From contig CM046305.1 in the NCBI GenBank assembly GCA_025267735.1, positions 39,143,108 through 39,207,107 on the forward strand: DNA of 64,000 nucleotides. The letters are read 5' to 3'. Under the pieces are notes generated by a model that saw only the letters and a list, made by a program, of their open reading frames with translations, ran no database searches and had not been told where the DNA came from. The number at the start of each line of letters is the position of its first letter. Position 1 is the first letter of the stretch. Positions 11,970 to 24,808 of the stretch are shown here, one piece after another. A program made the position numbers and the translations under genes. Origin of the DNA: Mactra quadrangularis. Lineage: Eukaryota; Mollusca; Bivalvia; Venerida; Mactridae.

Positions 11970-13945
11970 ATTTCACTCGCATCTAACTACATTTTGTCTT
12001 GAGATGTGCTATGCCAGACTCTACAAAAAGACAAAATCAGTTGGCATGTACACACCACAAATAGACGAAACTCGATCGTCAACCAGATGCTACAAGTAGA
12101 AATATCGGATGGCATATTCACTCAATAAATAGACAAAATAGGTTGGTTTCTTTACAAATAGACACAAACGTTTGACTTTTAGACGTTACTAATAGACAAA
12201 ATGGGTTGTAATCAAGACTCTTAAAAACTTAAAATACAGATTCTACAAAGAAACCAATATAGGTTGGCATCTAGACTCAACAAATAGACAAAGTCGGTTG
12301 CTATCTGGACTCTATAAATACTCATAAATCGGTTGGCATCTACACTCTACAAATAGACAATATTCGGTTGACATTTGCACTCTATAAATACAAAATAGAC
12401 TATAGCTGGAATTCAAATATTTGGGATTTCCCCACCGGTACAAATAAACTTTCACTGTGACAATAAAAACACGTGTAAAAAGATCAAAAGGATTTAATCC
12501 ATTGTTTGTGCTGTTTAGCAATAATGTCTAAAAAAACTTAGTTGTACCGCCTGTGCATGGACGGAAAAAAACATAAATTTAAATCCTGATTAGGTCTATT
12601 AGTTGGCATATGCACTCTACAATTAAACAAAAATCGGTTGACATCGAGACAATACAACTTGACAAACATAATTAAGTATCTTGACTCAACAAACAGACAA
12701 AACCAGTTGGCATCTTGCCTCTACATTTCTGCAGACAAAATTCGGTTATCACTTGAAATCTTCAAATTGGCAAAAATTGATTGGCATCATCCGATTGACA
12801 AAAATAAGTTGACATCTAGATTCTACAAATATACAAATAAGGTTGGCATCTACACTCAACAAAAAGAAAAATTGTTTGGTATCTGGACTCTTATATTTGA
12901 CGAAATTCGATTGTCATCTACTTTCAACAGATAGACGAATTCGGTTTGCATCTAGACTCTACGTATAAACCGCAATCAGTTGGTATCTAGCCTGTACAAT
13001 TAGACCAAACGATGTTGACATCTACACGCTACAAATAGATAAAATCGGTTGGCATCTAGACTAAAAAATAGACAAATGAAGATTGCATCTAGACTAAACA
13101 AATATACGAGTTCATTTGGTATGTGGACTCTTCAAATAGACACACTCAGTTAGCATCTAGACCCAATAAATAGACAACTTTGGTCTGCATCTAGCCTCAA
13201 CAAATCGACAAATTCTCTTTGCATCTAAAATCAACAAAAAGACAAGTTGGTTTGGCTTCTAGACTCAACGTATAGACCGAAATCGGTTGCTATCTAGCCT
13301 GAACGTAAAGACCAAAAGAGGTTGACATCTAATCTCTACAAATTGATAAAATCGGTAGGCATCTAGATTAAACATCAACTTATATCGGCTGGCATCAAGA
13401 CTTAACAAATAGACGAAAATCGGTTTATATGGACCAAATTCGAGTGCATTTTGAGATTTACAAATCGATCAAAATCGGAAAGCATCTAGATTACACAAAT
13501 GAACGTAGATCGGAATCGGATCCAGAATCTGCAAGTGGGCCAAAATTGATAAGCAAATAGGCTCTTTAAATCGACAAAAATAGATTGGCGTCAAGACTCC
13601 TTATATTTACAAAAAAATCGGTAGGCATCCAGACTCTAAAATGAATACAAATCAGTTTGTCTTAGGACCCAACAGATAAAACCATAATCGGTTGGCATCC
13701 GAACTCTAAAAATCGTCTAAAGTCAGTTGGCAAATAGACTCCACGAGTCGAGCTAATTAGGATGGCATACAGAATCCACAAATCAACAAAAATCGGTTTT
13801 TATCCATACTCATCGTCCAAACTCCTTTGACAGCAAACCTTCTCACATAAACCAAAGTCTGTGGGTATCTCTAGGCGGCACAAAACAACCAAAATCGGTA
13901 AGTATCCGACGCCTACAAGTGGACCAAAATTGGTTAGCATATGTA
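11970..13945. repeat. Highly decayed ~35-bp tandem array
   Basis: About 50 diverged units are built on TTGGCATCTAGACTCTACAA followed by ATAGACAAAATCGG. Units vary by point change and indel, and a segment around 12380-12600 has lost the pattern. The degree of decay contrasts with the near-identical 46-bp and 51-bp arrays elsewhere in the window. The 98-codon frame at 12638-12934 is a by-product of the array. Confidence 0.8.
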
Positions 13946-15183
13946 CACTGTACATCGTCCTTCAATAATCCTTAAACGTGTTTCAATTATCACCATGTAA
14001 ATGCCATTGTAATATTAACATTTTGTATAGGTATTTTCATAGAATTAGCTATGTTTTAAACAACTGTTGTAATCAGATGTACGTTACATCCTCATAACAA
14101 AACTAAAGTTTATTTCAATATTACTTCTAGAAACAATTGTGAGTTATTCCTTGATGTAACAAGTTCTGTTTGATTAATCTTAAATACACAAAAGATACCA
14201 ACTTTTCTATTCATGTGCGAGTATACAAAACAACACACATAGCTAACTCAAAAGAACATCGATTTTATCAATTAAAATCAAAATTGAAAAATATCTTCGA
14301 GCTAAATTTCCATGCTGTATCGAAATCACTCCTTGGTGTAACGATTTTGTTGTGTTACAACACTGAATGTTACATAAAGGATGTATAGCATGCATTTCAT
14401 CAATTTATTAGTCTCAGCATGTCAGTTTTCTTTACTTTTATTTAGAATGGTCTTACATGTGATAAATGTAGTTTTATTCATCGCTCAGAATATTGGAAGT
14501 CTGTATTTCAAACAGTTTTCTGATTGTTACATAAAGGATCAGGTAGAAATATACGCAACCACCTCTCCGCCTTGAAAATATAATTTTTGGTGTTTGGCAT
14601 CAAGAATGAGTGTTCCGGTTGCAGGCAAATTATCATAAATGAATACTTTTCAAAAAGGAAAACAATGATGTATCTTTTGTAAATGGAGGAATCGTTGTAT
14701 TTATTTTTTATCCAATTCTGTTACAGCACGGAAGTAGTTTATGGGGACAACATAACTGATAGAAAAAATACGATAACATCTAATTATACTAAGTGTATAA
14801 GTGTGTTTTTCTGTGTAAATATGTATGAACTAAAATATGTATTAACATCATCACTTTTGCACAAGGTTTCAACAGGTAGCTTTAACCAAAATCACCAAAA
14901 ATTTTCTTGGGAGACATTGACAATAGTCACTTTTGCTTGATTAATTGATTTTTTAAAGCATTTTCTTTCCGTCTAAATGTGTATTTTATATGTGCAATAT
15001 TTCCAGACAGGTACATTTCACGACTTAAAAGTTGTTTTATATTCCATACATCACAAAAACAAGTTAATATGACCTGGGACCTGTTTTTGTTGCAAAAATA
15101 TATTTTGGCTCATATAATGTTTTAGTGTAACACTAATATATAGCGACATTTGTATTAGTTTGAATTCAGTCCAGATTGTAGAC
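13946..15183. other. AT-rich intergenic, no gene seen
   Basis: Several short ATG frames (14170-14388, 14381-14575, 14683-14940) occur but are low-complexity and unsupported. TGTTACATAAAGGAT-type direct repeats near 14369 and 14525 are too short to interpret. Confidence 0.5.
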
Positions 15184-15494
15184 CTGTAGCCTGTTCAATT
15201 ACCTAAACGTTCCAAAACGTTCCGTAACGATACATTCGGAACTCATCGTCCATTCGCTGCGAATAATCTCGGACATATTTAGAAACTACCGGTGTTGAAG
15301 TAAACAATTATTCGATCGTTTAGGCATTTAGTGATGTTTCGTTTTTAGTCCATAAATTTTGAAACATCACTCATTGCCTAAACGATCGTACATTTGTTTA
15401 TTAGATTAGATTATTCGCAGCGAATGGCCGAGGAGTTCCGAATGTATCGTTACGGAACGTTTTGGAACGTTTAGGGTAATTGAACAGGCTACTG
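15184..15494. mobile_element. Palindromic CAGTAGCC-family fold-back element, copy 1
   Basis: Almost the whole 311 bp is one imperfect palindrome. The ends CTGTAGCCTGTTCAATTA and TAATTGAACAGGCTACTG enclose arms with AACGTTCCAAAACGTTCCG and ATTCGCTGCGAATAAT, around a loop near TTTTTAGTCCATAAATTTTG. The left arm has an extra block including ACCGGT that the right arm lacks. The copy at 48434 has that block on the right, so the two copies are inverted relative to each other. No target duplication could be fixed; flanking TA is possible. Confidence 0.8.
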
Positions 15495-15993
15495 GTATAT
15501 TGTGCACTTAGGATTCTTTCTGAGGACTTGCGGGTAAATCTAACGTAAAACACCGAGTGTAAAAACACTGTCTTTTTGTAATAGCAACTTTAGATTGACT
15601 CAAACGCATTCATGTTCAAAATATTCGAAGGCGTAGTTTGGTATGTTTCTCTTTTGTCTGTGAAAAGCGATGTATAACTGGTGCTGAATTGTTAAGCTAC
15701 ATTCTTATAGTAAACACTTAGTCTTTTCTATCTTCAGTCGATCGTTTGATACGATTTCTTGTTTAATTTAAAAGCCATTAGAAAGAAATCAGATTTATAC
15801 TCGATGATAAGGTTTTATTATTTGTTGCTTGCCTTCAGTTAAAAACTTATTTCAAACGCTATTACCGAGGATTTTGCCACGAAAACAGCACACTTCAACA
15901 ATTTACTGTTGTCCGAAGTAAAAGTATTTGTCCATTTATTATTGAAGTGTGCTGTTGAAGTGTGTTTTTCACCGTCTCGATGGCCTTTTCGGT
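15495..15993. other. Intergenic, no gene seen
   Basis: It contains a short inverted pair around 15885-15965 (CACACTTCAACA and AAGTGTGCTGTTGAAGTGTG) but no gene. Confidence 0.5.
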
Positions 15994-16002
15994 TAATGGA
16001 AA

Positions 16003-16403
16003 CGCAATCTGCGTAAACACATATCCAGTATACCACGGTCGTACTGGATCTGTACTTTTTCCCTTTGAGGTCACGTCGAGATGAACTTTGTGTCGACCAA
16101 TCAATGCGTAGCTTTCATCTAGACGAAAACACTATTAATCACATTTTGATTTCGTAATTTCTATTTTAAGACCAAGTTTTGCTTGCTAATTTAACCGCGG
16201 TAATATTCACAGGCTGCGATTGGGCGGCTCATTTCAAATTTCGTGACGTAGACGATGTAAACAAGTTACGTATCATAACAATTTCGTCATGAATATTATG
16301 ATGAGAAAAGGTCACCTGAACGTGACCTTCGTTTGGAAAAGGCCAGATCTACATTAGCGAGTATGCGAGCGGTAAAATTGTAGATCGGGTTTTAATCAGA
16401 TTG
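16003..16403 (-). mobile_element. MULE-like MITE (CAATCT family), copy 1
   Basis: A 401-bp element bounded by a perfect 9-bp duplication ATGGAAACG at 15994-16002 and 16404-16412. In element orientation it starts CAATCTGATTAAAACCCGAT. Its internal landmarks, AAGGTCACGTTCAGGTGACC and a stretch encoding SYALIGRHKVHLDVT, are shared with copies at 19399, 24809, 33688 and 49027. Only about 6 bp are truly inverted at the ends. Duplications of 9-10 bp fit Mutator-like elements; that superfamily assignment is inference. Confidence 0.85.
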
Positions 16404-16412
16404 ATGGAAACG

Positions 16413-17744
16413 CATTCTTTCTTCAAAATATGAGTATAAATAAATTAATATGTTAGGTCTGATGCAATTCTTCATATCAATAAAGTACAGGTTCATTTTA
16501 GAACTTTGACTTCAGTACACCAAATGTTAAACATTCGGCCATGACCTGAAGAAAGAAACGTGGGTGTTTTAATATTTTCATTATGTTTGTATGTAAGTAT
16601 ATTGTACTATATAGAAAACTGTAATCAATTATCGATGGTGAATTCTTGATAAATCCCTTACATTGTGTTTGTATGAAACTTTATTGACATTATCTTAGTT
16701 CACCTAGATATTATATACTGGTTATCAATATTTCAAAATCTCTGTCAAACGACGCAACCAACACAAAACTACTTGAAATTCCTGGACTAATAGGCGGTAA
16801 CCATACAAACAGTGTTCAAATTCTACGCAGTTGATTTAACAATTAGGTTCAAAGATGAACTATCAGTTTTATATCTCGAAGGATTGGTCAATTATGTCAA
16901 AATGATGGTAAAATATGGGCAACGGCCTTTTCAACAGTTGTTAAAGAGTTTTGTGAGTTGTTGTCTATTTCAGTGTGAATTTTGGTCAATTCATAGTGCT
17001 AAGTTTACAGATACACTTTGATATACGACCTTAAACATACAAATTTGTTGTATTCTTTCTAAGCCAACGTACGCCAAACACACCTTGATTAAGTCAAAGA
17101 AACAAACTATGGAAAATGACCGAATGTATCCAACTGTAATTATGTTTAAGGATCAGAGCCGAGGACTTTCAAAAGTACAAGAATGATAAGCAGGGTAGAT
17201 TTCTAAAACGCTTACGTTGTACTCTTTCTAATCGTGTCCAATTTCGACTTTTTTCTTATTAATTTACATCGTTCATCTCACATAACAAGCCAAACTTCTC
17301 ACAGTGCTTACGTCATGCTTTGCTACCTAATCACTGCCAACACGTAAATCACGTGATGCTAGTTATACCATCTATTTATAGAATGCCCATACTCGTCACA
17401 GTGCTTACGTCACGCTTTGTTATTTTTACAAATTATTAATTAAACCTATTTTTTATCTCAATGTACTTTCAACATCATAATTTGATACAAGAAGACTCAA
17501 TTTCAAGAAAATATTGAATTGTAACAGGAAAGATGAAAAAAAAATCGGCTCTCTGAGGGACGAATTTACTTGTGGTGGCAGTGGTTATTGATTTAATAAA
17601 GGGAAATAACCGCTGCGGGGAGTTTGATAACAAGCTTTGTGTTGACTATCAACTTTTAAACAGTCAGAGTTATACAGGTATGTGGCGGAGAGATCATCTA
17701 ACCATTGTTCCTAGAATGGATTAGTATACTCAATCAAAAACTTA
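16413..17744. other. Intergenic, no gene seen
   Basis: AT-rich. A weak direct duplication, CAGTGCTTACGTCA(T/C)GCTTTG, occurs near 17301 and 17399. The 69-codon frame at 16812-17021 is unsupported. Confidence 0.5.
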
Positions 17745-19026
17745 TCATCAATCATTCTCGTACCCAGAGATTATCAAGATTCTCCACCTGGCATCAACCA
17801 TTCTCGTACCCAGAGATTATTAAGATTCTCAACCTGACATCAACCATTCTCGTACCCAGAGATTATCAAGATTCTCCACCTGACATCAACCATTCTCGTA
17901 CCCAGAGATTATCAAGATTCTCCACCTGGCATCAACCATTCTCGTACCCAGAGATTATTAAGATTCTCAACCTGACATCAACCATTCTCGTACCCAGAGA
18001 TTATCAAGATTCTCCACCTGACATCAACCATTCTCGTACCCAGAGATTATCAAGATTCTCCACCTGACATCAACCATTCTTGCACCCAGAGATTATCAAG
18101 ATTCTTCACCTGACATCAACCATTCTCGTACCCAGAGATTATCAAGATTCTCCACCTGACATCAACCATTCTCGTACCCAGAGATCATCAAGATTCTCCA
18201 CCTGACATCAACCATTCTCGTACCCAGAGATTATCAAGATTCTCCACCTGACATCAACCATTCTCGTACCCAGAGATTATCAAGATTCTCCACCTGACAT
18301 CAACCATTCTCGTACCCAGAGATTATCAAGATTCTCAACCTGACATCAACCATTCTCGTACCCAGAGATTATCAAGATTCTCCACCTGACATCAACCATT
18401 CTCGTACCCAGAGATTATCAAGATTCTCCACCTGACATCAACCATTCTCGCACCCAGAGATTATCAAGATTCTCCACCTGACATCAACCATTCTCGTACC
18501 CAGAGATTATCAAGATTCTCCACCTGACATCAACCATTCTCGTACCCAGAGATTATCAAGATTCTTCACCTGACATCAACCAGTCTCGTACCCAGAGATC
18601 ATCAAGATTCTCCACCTGACATCAACCATTCTCGTACCCAGAGATTATCAAGATTCTCCACCTGACATCAACCATTCTCGTACCCAGAGATTATCAAGAT
18701 TCTCCACCTGACATCAACCATTCTCGCACCCAGAGATTATCAAGATTCTCCACCTGACATCAACCATTCTCGTACCCAGAGATTATCAAAATTCTTCACC
18801 TGACATCAACCAGTCTCGTACCCAGAGATTATCAAGATTCTCCACCTGACATCAACCATTCTCGTACCCAGAGATTATCAAGATTCTCCACCTGACATCA
18901 ACCATTCTCGTACCCAGAGATTATCAAGATTCTTCACCTGACATCAACCATTCTCGTACCCAGAGATTATCAAGATTCTCCACCTGACATCAACCATTCT
19001 CGTACCCAGAGATTATCAAGAGTCTC
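17745..19026. repeat. 46-bp minisatellite, ~28 copies
   Basis: The unit contains CATCAACCATTCTCGTACCC, AGAGATTATCAAGATTCTCC and ACCTGA. Copies are close to identical, with recurrent variants: ATCATC for ATTATC, TTCACC for TCCACC, CAACCTG for CCACCTG. Because 46 is not a multiple of three, the frame cycles through all three phases, which produces the 120-codon frame at 17705-18067. High identity suggests recent expansion or homogenisation. Confidence 0.95.
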
Positions 19027-19398
19027 ATCTTGTGATGATAATGCTACGAAGATCTGTTTTAGAAAAGACAATTGCTGCAAAAGAAAATATATTTGTCTCG
19101 AAAAAAGAACAAGATTCTAAGTGAATTGTTTTATCAGTTTTAGAACTAGAAACAATCTACCATACAGTTCTAGATTTGAAAGTTCGTGCCAATAGTAAAC
19201 TAGTAATAGGTAGATAATTTCCACATTTTATATACCCGTTCTAAATTAACTGACAAATCATCCCAGGAACTGGTAAACAGGGTAATGCACAATTTCTGAA
19301 AATGCTTTAGTACAACTTATGAAAGCATAAGTGATTAGAAGACTCAATGTTATGTAATGTAATCATTAATGTTTTACGCCACATTTCCAGATTTTGTT

Positions 19399-19795
19399 CA
19401 ATCTGATTAAAACCCGATCTAAAATTTTCCGCTCGCCTACTCGCTAATTTAGATCTGGCCTTTTTCAAACGAAGGTCACGTTCAAGTGACCTTTTCTCAT
19501 CACAATATTAATGAAGAAATTGTTATGATACGTAACTTGTTTACATCGTCTACGTCACGCAATTTGAAATGAGCCGTCCAATCGCAGAATGTGAATAATA
19601 CCGCTGTTAAATTAGCTTGCAAACCTTGGTTTAAAAATAGATTTAACGAAATTAAAATGTTATTAATAGTGTTTCGTCTAGATAAAAGCTACGCATTGAT
19701 TGGTCGACATAAAGTTCATCTCGACGTGACCTTCCACGGAGACAGTAGAGATCATGTACGACAATGCTCTACAGGATATCTGTTTACGGAAATTG
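19399..19795 (+). mobile_element. MULE-like MITE (CAATCT family), copy 2
   Basis: A 397-bp copy starting CAATCTGATTAAAACCCGAT and ending TGTTTACGGAAATTG. The flanks AGATTTTGTT and ACTTTTGTTC look like a worn ~10-bp duplication. The internal frame still reads SYALIGRHKVHLDVTFHGDS, as in the other copies. Confidence 0.8.
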
Positions 19796-19804
19796 ACTTT
19801 TGTT

Positions 19805-20510
19805 CAGCTATATTACAGCAGCCAGTCATACTACTAACGTTCCCTGGCTAGGCCTAGATCTCTGGACCCCAAAACATAAAACACATTCCCTAGCCAGTGG
19901 CCCTATTTGATACAGGGATAGAGTAGGAAAATGGCCGTAAAAATACTTCATGACAAAACTCCACGAAGGTAAAGGCTCAAAGTGAACACATTCCAAGAGA
20001 AAAATGTTCTGAAATGTGTACAAATTTACGGTGGATGTTTTGGGACACTAAATTTGGATAGATGTTTTTTTCAGCTTGTCATGGTTATGTATTTTAATGC
20101 ATATTGATAAGAATAATTTATTATGAAATCTGAATAACTTTAGAGACATATATAGCTACGTACTTAATATCATTGAGATTATAATTTATGTCTATATAAA
20201 TCTGAAATTTGTGACAATATGTAAAATATACAAACGTACGAGACATAGTTGACGACTACTGTCATATTCAGTATGAGTTTTAGATTTATTTGTTTAGTAT
20301 GTTGAAGCAGTCTACTAAACTTTAGTAGGTAATACATTTTAGAACCATGATGTTTATGTATTTGAACTAACAGTCTAAAACGTTAGGTGAAATATTGGTC
20401 TTTCATACAGGCGTACATCCGTCATCTAGATCTTCTGTATACATGTATTGGCCTACTAGTTCTTTTATGTCTTACTTTTTCGACAAGAAACTAACAGTTT
20501 GATAATAAAA
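19805..20510. other. Intergenic, no gene seen
   Basis: No supported gene, RNA or repeat. Confidence 0.5.
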
Positions 20511-20672
20511 TTTTATTTATTTATTTATTGGAGTAAACGCCGTATCAACACAATTTAGGTCATTTCACGGCGTCCAGCGCACCTAACCTAGCTTTCCTGG
20601 ACCATTGTCTATAACCAGTATTCCGCTACCCTTCCACAAGGCCGGAAACTTCTCCATATTATCTAACCAATG
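20511..20672 (-). mobile_element. SINE family A, 5'-truncated
   Basis: A reverse-orientation copy of the 3' half only. It reads from the (TTTA)n tail and AACGCCGTATCAACACA through GGCCGGAAACTTCTCCATAT. The tRNA-like head is missing, as is usual for incomplete reverse transcription. Confidence 0.75.
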
Positions 20673-21019
20673 ATAATAAAATAATGAATTCAACAAACAC
20701 CAAGGTTTTAATTGATAATGGTATTTTATCATTAAATGATATAAATAAGTACAGTATATAATACTCAACCAAAACATTGAAACCATAAACAAAAATACAT
20801 GAAAATCTCTTTTTTAGTATCAAATATGGGGGAGGGGTGTCAACAATACGCCTCTGTGGACACAGTAATTGTGATCACAATTTTCTTTTATTAAAACAAA
20901 GTATTTGCATTTTGTTGCTTAAGACAGTTCTCAATTAAATTATTATTTCATATTTGTGCCAAATAAGACGCCAAGGTTCCTAGTAAGATAATGGTGTTAC
21001 CATTATAATAAAATGCACT

Positions 21020-21258
21020 GTGCACATTTTCACAAATATTCTTACGAAAAAAGTTATCGTAAGTCAATTTCATAAATTTTGCAGTACAAAGTCAGAAGGA
21101 TGATAAACATAACTATGATATGATATTCAAATGGTATACAATATTTTACATAATTCAGTAATATTTGGAAGTGACTGACCAAAAATAACCGTATGAGTTA
21201 TTATTTCTTTTTTTTATTTAAGATTATTTTTATCGTAAGAATTTTTTGTCAAAAGCGT
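21020..21258 (+). mobile_element. GTGCTTTTCAC-family MITE, copy 1
   Basis: A ~240-bp element with arms ATTCTTACGAAAAAAGTTAT on the left and ATTTTTATCGTAAGAATTTT on the right. The core TACAAAGTCAGAAGGATGAT, with ATAACTATGATATGATATTC further on, matches the copies at 34766 and, inverted, 54462. The outer TIRs are more worn here (GTGCACATTTTCAC and GTCAAAAGCG). Confidence 0.75.
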
Positions 21259-21299
21259 TTAGATTGTCGTAAGTAAGCCATGTTGTATGATAAGGTATA

Positions 21300-21896
21300 A
21301 CAGTCGGAATAGATATGCCACGTGATTGGGTGCTACACTCCGGATGGATATACCACGTGATCGGGTGCTACAGTCTGGATGGATATACCACGTGATCGGG
21401 TGCTACAGTCCGGATCGATATACCACGTGATCGGGTGCTACAGTCGGGATGGATTTACCACGTGATCGGGTGCTACAGTCGGGATGGATATACCACGTGA
21501 TCGGGTGCTACAGTCCGGATGGATATACCACGTGATCGGGTGCTACAGTCGGGATGGATTTACCACGTGATCGGGTGCTACAGTCGGGATGGATATACCA
21601 CGTGATCGGGTGCTACAGTTGGGATGGATATACCACGTGATCGGGTGCTACAGTCGGAATAGATATACCACGTGATCGGGTGCTACAGTCGGAATGGATA
21701 TACCACGTGATCGGGTGCTACAGTCCGGATGGATATACCACGTGATCGGGTGCTACAGTCGGGATGGATATACCACGTGATCGGGTGCTTCAGTCGGAAT
21801 AGATATACCACGTGATCGGGTGCTACAGTCGGGATGGATATACCAAGTGATCGGGTGCTACAGTCGGGATGGATATACCACGTGATCGGGTGCTAC
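21300..21896. repeat. 35-bp minisatellite carrying an E-box in nearly every unit
   Basis: Seventeen regular 35-bp units contain GGATATACCACGTGATCGGG followed by TGCTACAGTC. Sixteen carry the palindromic hexamer CACGTG at exactly 35-bp spacing; the unit at about 21843 reads CAAGTG. CACGTG is the canonical E-box for bHLH-ZIP proteins of the Myc/Max, USF and MITF type. Whether the array binds anything is unknown. Unit identity is high. Confidence 0.95.
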
Positions 21897-22671
21897 AAAT
21901 CCGAGTAAACAAGTTAATGAGTCGTCTCCACTAAAATAAAATAATGCAGGCAATTATCTTATATCTTTATCGTTAAAACAATGGAATTTTTACAAGAAGG
22001 CAAGAAAGTGTATGTTTTTCTATGAAATGTTCACCACGTGATATCAGAGAACCACAAAATAACTAGACTGAAGATCCAAACTTAAAGTGTTGGTTGTACA
22101 ACAGAAAAAGCTTCAGTGATTTGAAGTCACTTACGACCAGATAAAAAGGACTAGATTATCGTACATAACAAGAAAGTTCATTTTTATAAGTCCTTCAGAT
22201 CGCCAAGCTGTGGTGTACATAATATTACAAATATTAATTAATACTTAAATAAATAAATAATACATAATATTATAAGATATTCTTTAATTTTAAGACTGTC
22301 ATGTGTTCATGCCATAGCATTTTAAATCGTTCCATTGCTTAATTTATACGGAACGATTTCTGAATACATTTATATAATAGTACAATACTGAATATAAATC
22401 GTGCCTATTGAATACAAAATGTTTATCGTTTCAGAACAGCTGATTTATTGTTCAATCAAATAAAGTATAAATAACGTGTACTATTCTATTATACTAAATT
22501 ATTTACTCGACGTTTTTACGATACACTTCATGTTATGCAATGTGCGCGTGTTTTGCGCATGCGTAGTTGAACATGAATAATAACGGCCTGTATATTATCT
22601 TCATGAAGTTGTTTAATATTGTAAAGTAGTTTTTGTTAGGCCATCGTATATTTCAACGCCAGTAGTTGTCA
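21897..22671. other. Intergenic, no gene seen
   Basis: AT-rich. One isolated further CACGTG lies near 22036, and a CG-rich patch reads GTGCGCGTGTTTTGCGCATG near 22541. Confidence 0.5.
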
Positions 22672-22676
22672 ATAAA

Positions 22677-22953
22677 CATAGGCGGTACCAGCGGGGGGTC
22701 AGGGGGGTCCGGACCCCCCTAGAATTTGGAAAATGTACCTGTCCATTAGTGTATTTCTTGCCTGTAAGTCATTTTTAAGTAGCATAAAGCAATTTTTCTC
22801 GGTGCTTAACATAGATTTAATGGTTATGTTGTTTTTATTATCAATATGTTTTTTTTGCAAAATGTGTATGCTGTGGTTGTGGTTGGAGGTTCGGACCCCC
22901 CCCCCTAGAAAAGTTCGGACCCCTCCAAGAAAAAAATCCTGGATCCGCCCCTG
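22677..22953 (+). mobile_element. GGGCGGATCCAG-family MITE, copy 1
   Basis: The ends are CATAGGCGGTACCAGC (a mutated CAGGGGCGGATCCAG) and CTGGATCCGCCCCTG. A perfect 5-bp duplication ATAAA flanks it at 22672-22676 and 22954-22958. The interior has GGTCCGGACCCCCC near both ends and an AT-rich centre. A second direct copy is at 35166. Superfamily is uncertain. The reading frames across it on both strands are by-products. Confidence 0.85.
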
Positions 22954-22958
22954 ATAAA

Positions 22959-23800
22959 ATGACATGTGAGTTTAAGATAAAACACAATTTATAGACCCAT
23001 TGTGTCCTACAAATAAAATATTAGTCAGCATGTTGCATAATCATCGTTATAAATATTCTTTTCAGTTTTTTTACGCCTTTATGAAAACGTCGTGTTGTTA
23101 GGAAATGAATGCTGTTTTAGCTGTCTTGTTTTCTAGCCACTCTTCCCTTTCTTAGTACTGGTTTATATTTCCACAAGAAGCCAACATCTTTTACTTATAA
23201 AGAAAAAAACTTGCGGCGGCCTAGAATCGCTAGATTTTAATTCGTATGTGCTTATAATTGCAGCACAATCATTGCTGATCTCATGAATAAATGGTTTAAT
23301 TATATAAAAGATAATACATTGTATAAGGCTGGGGGGGGGGGTAATGTGTTAGACACCCAAGAGTTTATTATCTTATATTTATGTTTGTGAGTCAGACCTA
23401 CTGTATTCTAGTTATTTATTTATGAACTAGAATAATGAATGCGGGCATGGTGCCGCAATAGTTCAAATTTATATATATACATTTAATATAATGTATTTGA
23501 TTGTGTCTATCATGCATATTATCATCTATAACATGTCATTTTTTTATATATCATATTTGTCGCTTGGGCTTACGGCCTTCCAGTATTTATTGTAAAAAAA
23601 TCTTTTAAGCTTTATGAATAATGATTGAAAATCTTGGTCAGCATGGTTTTAATAAATATAAAAATCAAGTTTTTCTAATGCATGTCAATAGTGTCGTGAA
23701 CTGCATCTACTTGAGACAGAATTTACATAGTCTTACTTTTCAACTTTACATTTAAGTTCGTAACATAAGACGTCGATGTGTCCACAGTAAGAGGTAATAG
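22959..23800. other. Intergenic, no gene seen
   Basis: AT-rich, with a G homopolymer of about ten near 23331. Confidence 0.5.
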
Positions 23801-24480
23801 GTCCTGTGTCCTATTGTACATCTCATATAAACAATACCTATGTCCTATTGTACATCCTATATAAACAATACCTATGTACTATTGTACATCCTATATAATC
23901 AATACCTATGTCCTATTGTACATCCTATATAAACAATACCTATGTCCTATTGTACAACCTATATAATCAATACCTATGTCCTATTGTACATCCTATATAA
24001 ACAATACCTATGTCCTATTGTACATCCTATATAAACAATACCTATATTCTATTGTACATCCTATATAAACAATACCTATGTCCTATTGTACAACCTATAT
24101 AAACAATACCTATATTCTATTGTACATCCTATATAATCAATATCTATGTCCTATTGTACATCCTATATAATCAATACCTATGTCCTATTGTACAACCTAT
24201 ATAATCAATACATATGTCCTATTGTACAACCTTTATAATCAATATCTATGTCCTATTGTACATTCTATATAACCAATACCTATGTCCTATTGTACAACCT
24301 ATATAATCAATACCTATCTCCTATTGTTAACCTATATAAACAATACCTATGTTCTATTGTACAACCTATATAATCAATACCTATATCCTATTGTACAATC
24401 TATATAATCAATACCTATGTTCTATTGTACAACCTATATAATCAATATCTATGTCCTATTGTACATCCTATATAATCAAT
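23801..24480. repeat. 34-bp minisatellite, ~20 copies
   Basis: The unit is CCTATGTCCTATTGTACATC followed by CTATATAAACAATA. Variants alternate ACATCC/ACAACC and AAACAA/AATCAA. Almost perfectly regular length (680 bp for 20 units). No coding interpretation. Confidence 0.95.
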
Positions 24481-24808
24481 GATCGACAAATATCTTGTGG
24501 ACACTAAGTCGCAGTTTACTTGTACGAGTATATAAGTTAAAAAGTTAATAAAAGTCACAGGTGTGAGTCTGTCATTGAATATTTGAATCATATGACCTCA
24601 GATGTCAGTCATTTTGATATTATAGTTTTATTATTTGGTTTAACACAAATGTTTTATTCAAAGAGACAGGTAGGTCATAAAATAATAGCTTTTTGAACAT
24701 TTAAAGTCATAGTGTATTTAAATTAGAACAAAAACGATTTCTGTGTTTTATTCATCTGTACTATAGAAGGTTAGAGAGATACCGTCGTGTCGGTGTTTTA
24801 TCTACTTA

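Noticed and set aside
15839..16104. Minus-strand frames around SYALIGRHKVHLDVT as a host gene
   Set aside because: The same stretch occurs in all copies of a 400-bp MITE bounded by target duplications, so it is element sequence.
17745..24480. Regular repeats resembling a CRISPR array
   Set aside because: Units are directly tandem with no unique spacers, the sequence context is eukaryotic and there are no cas genes.
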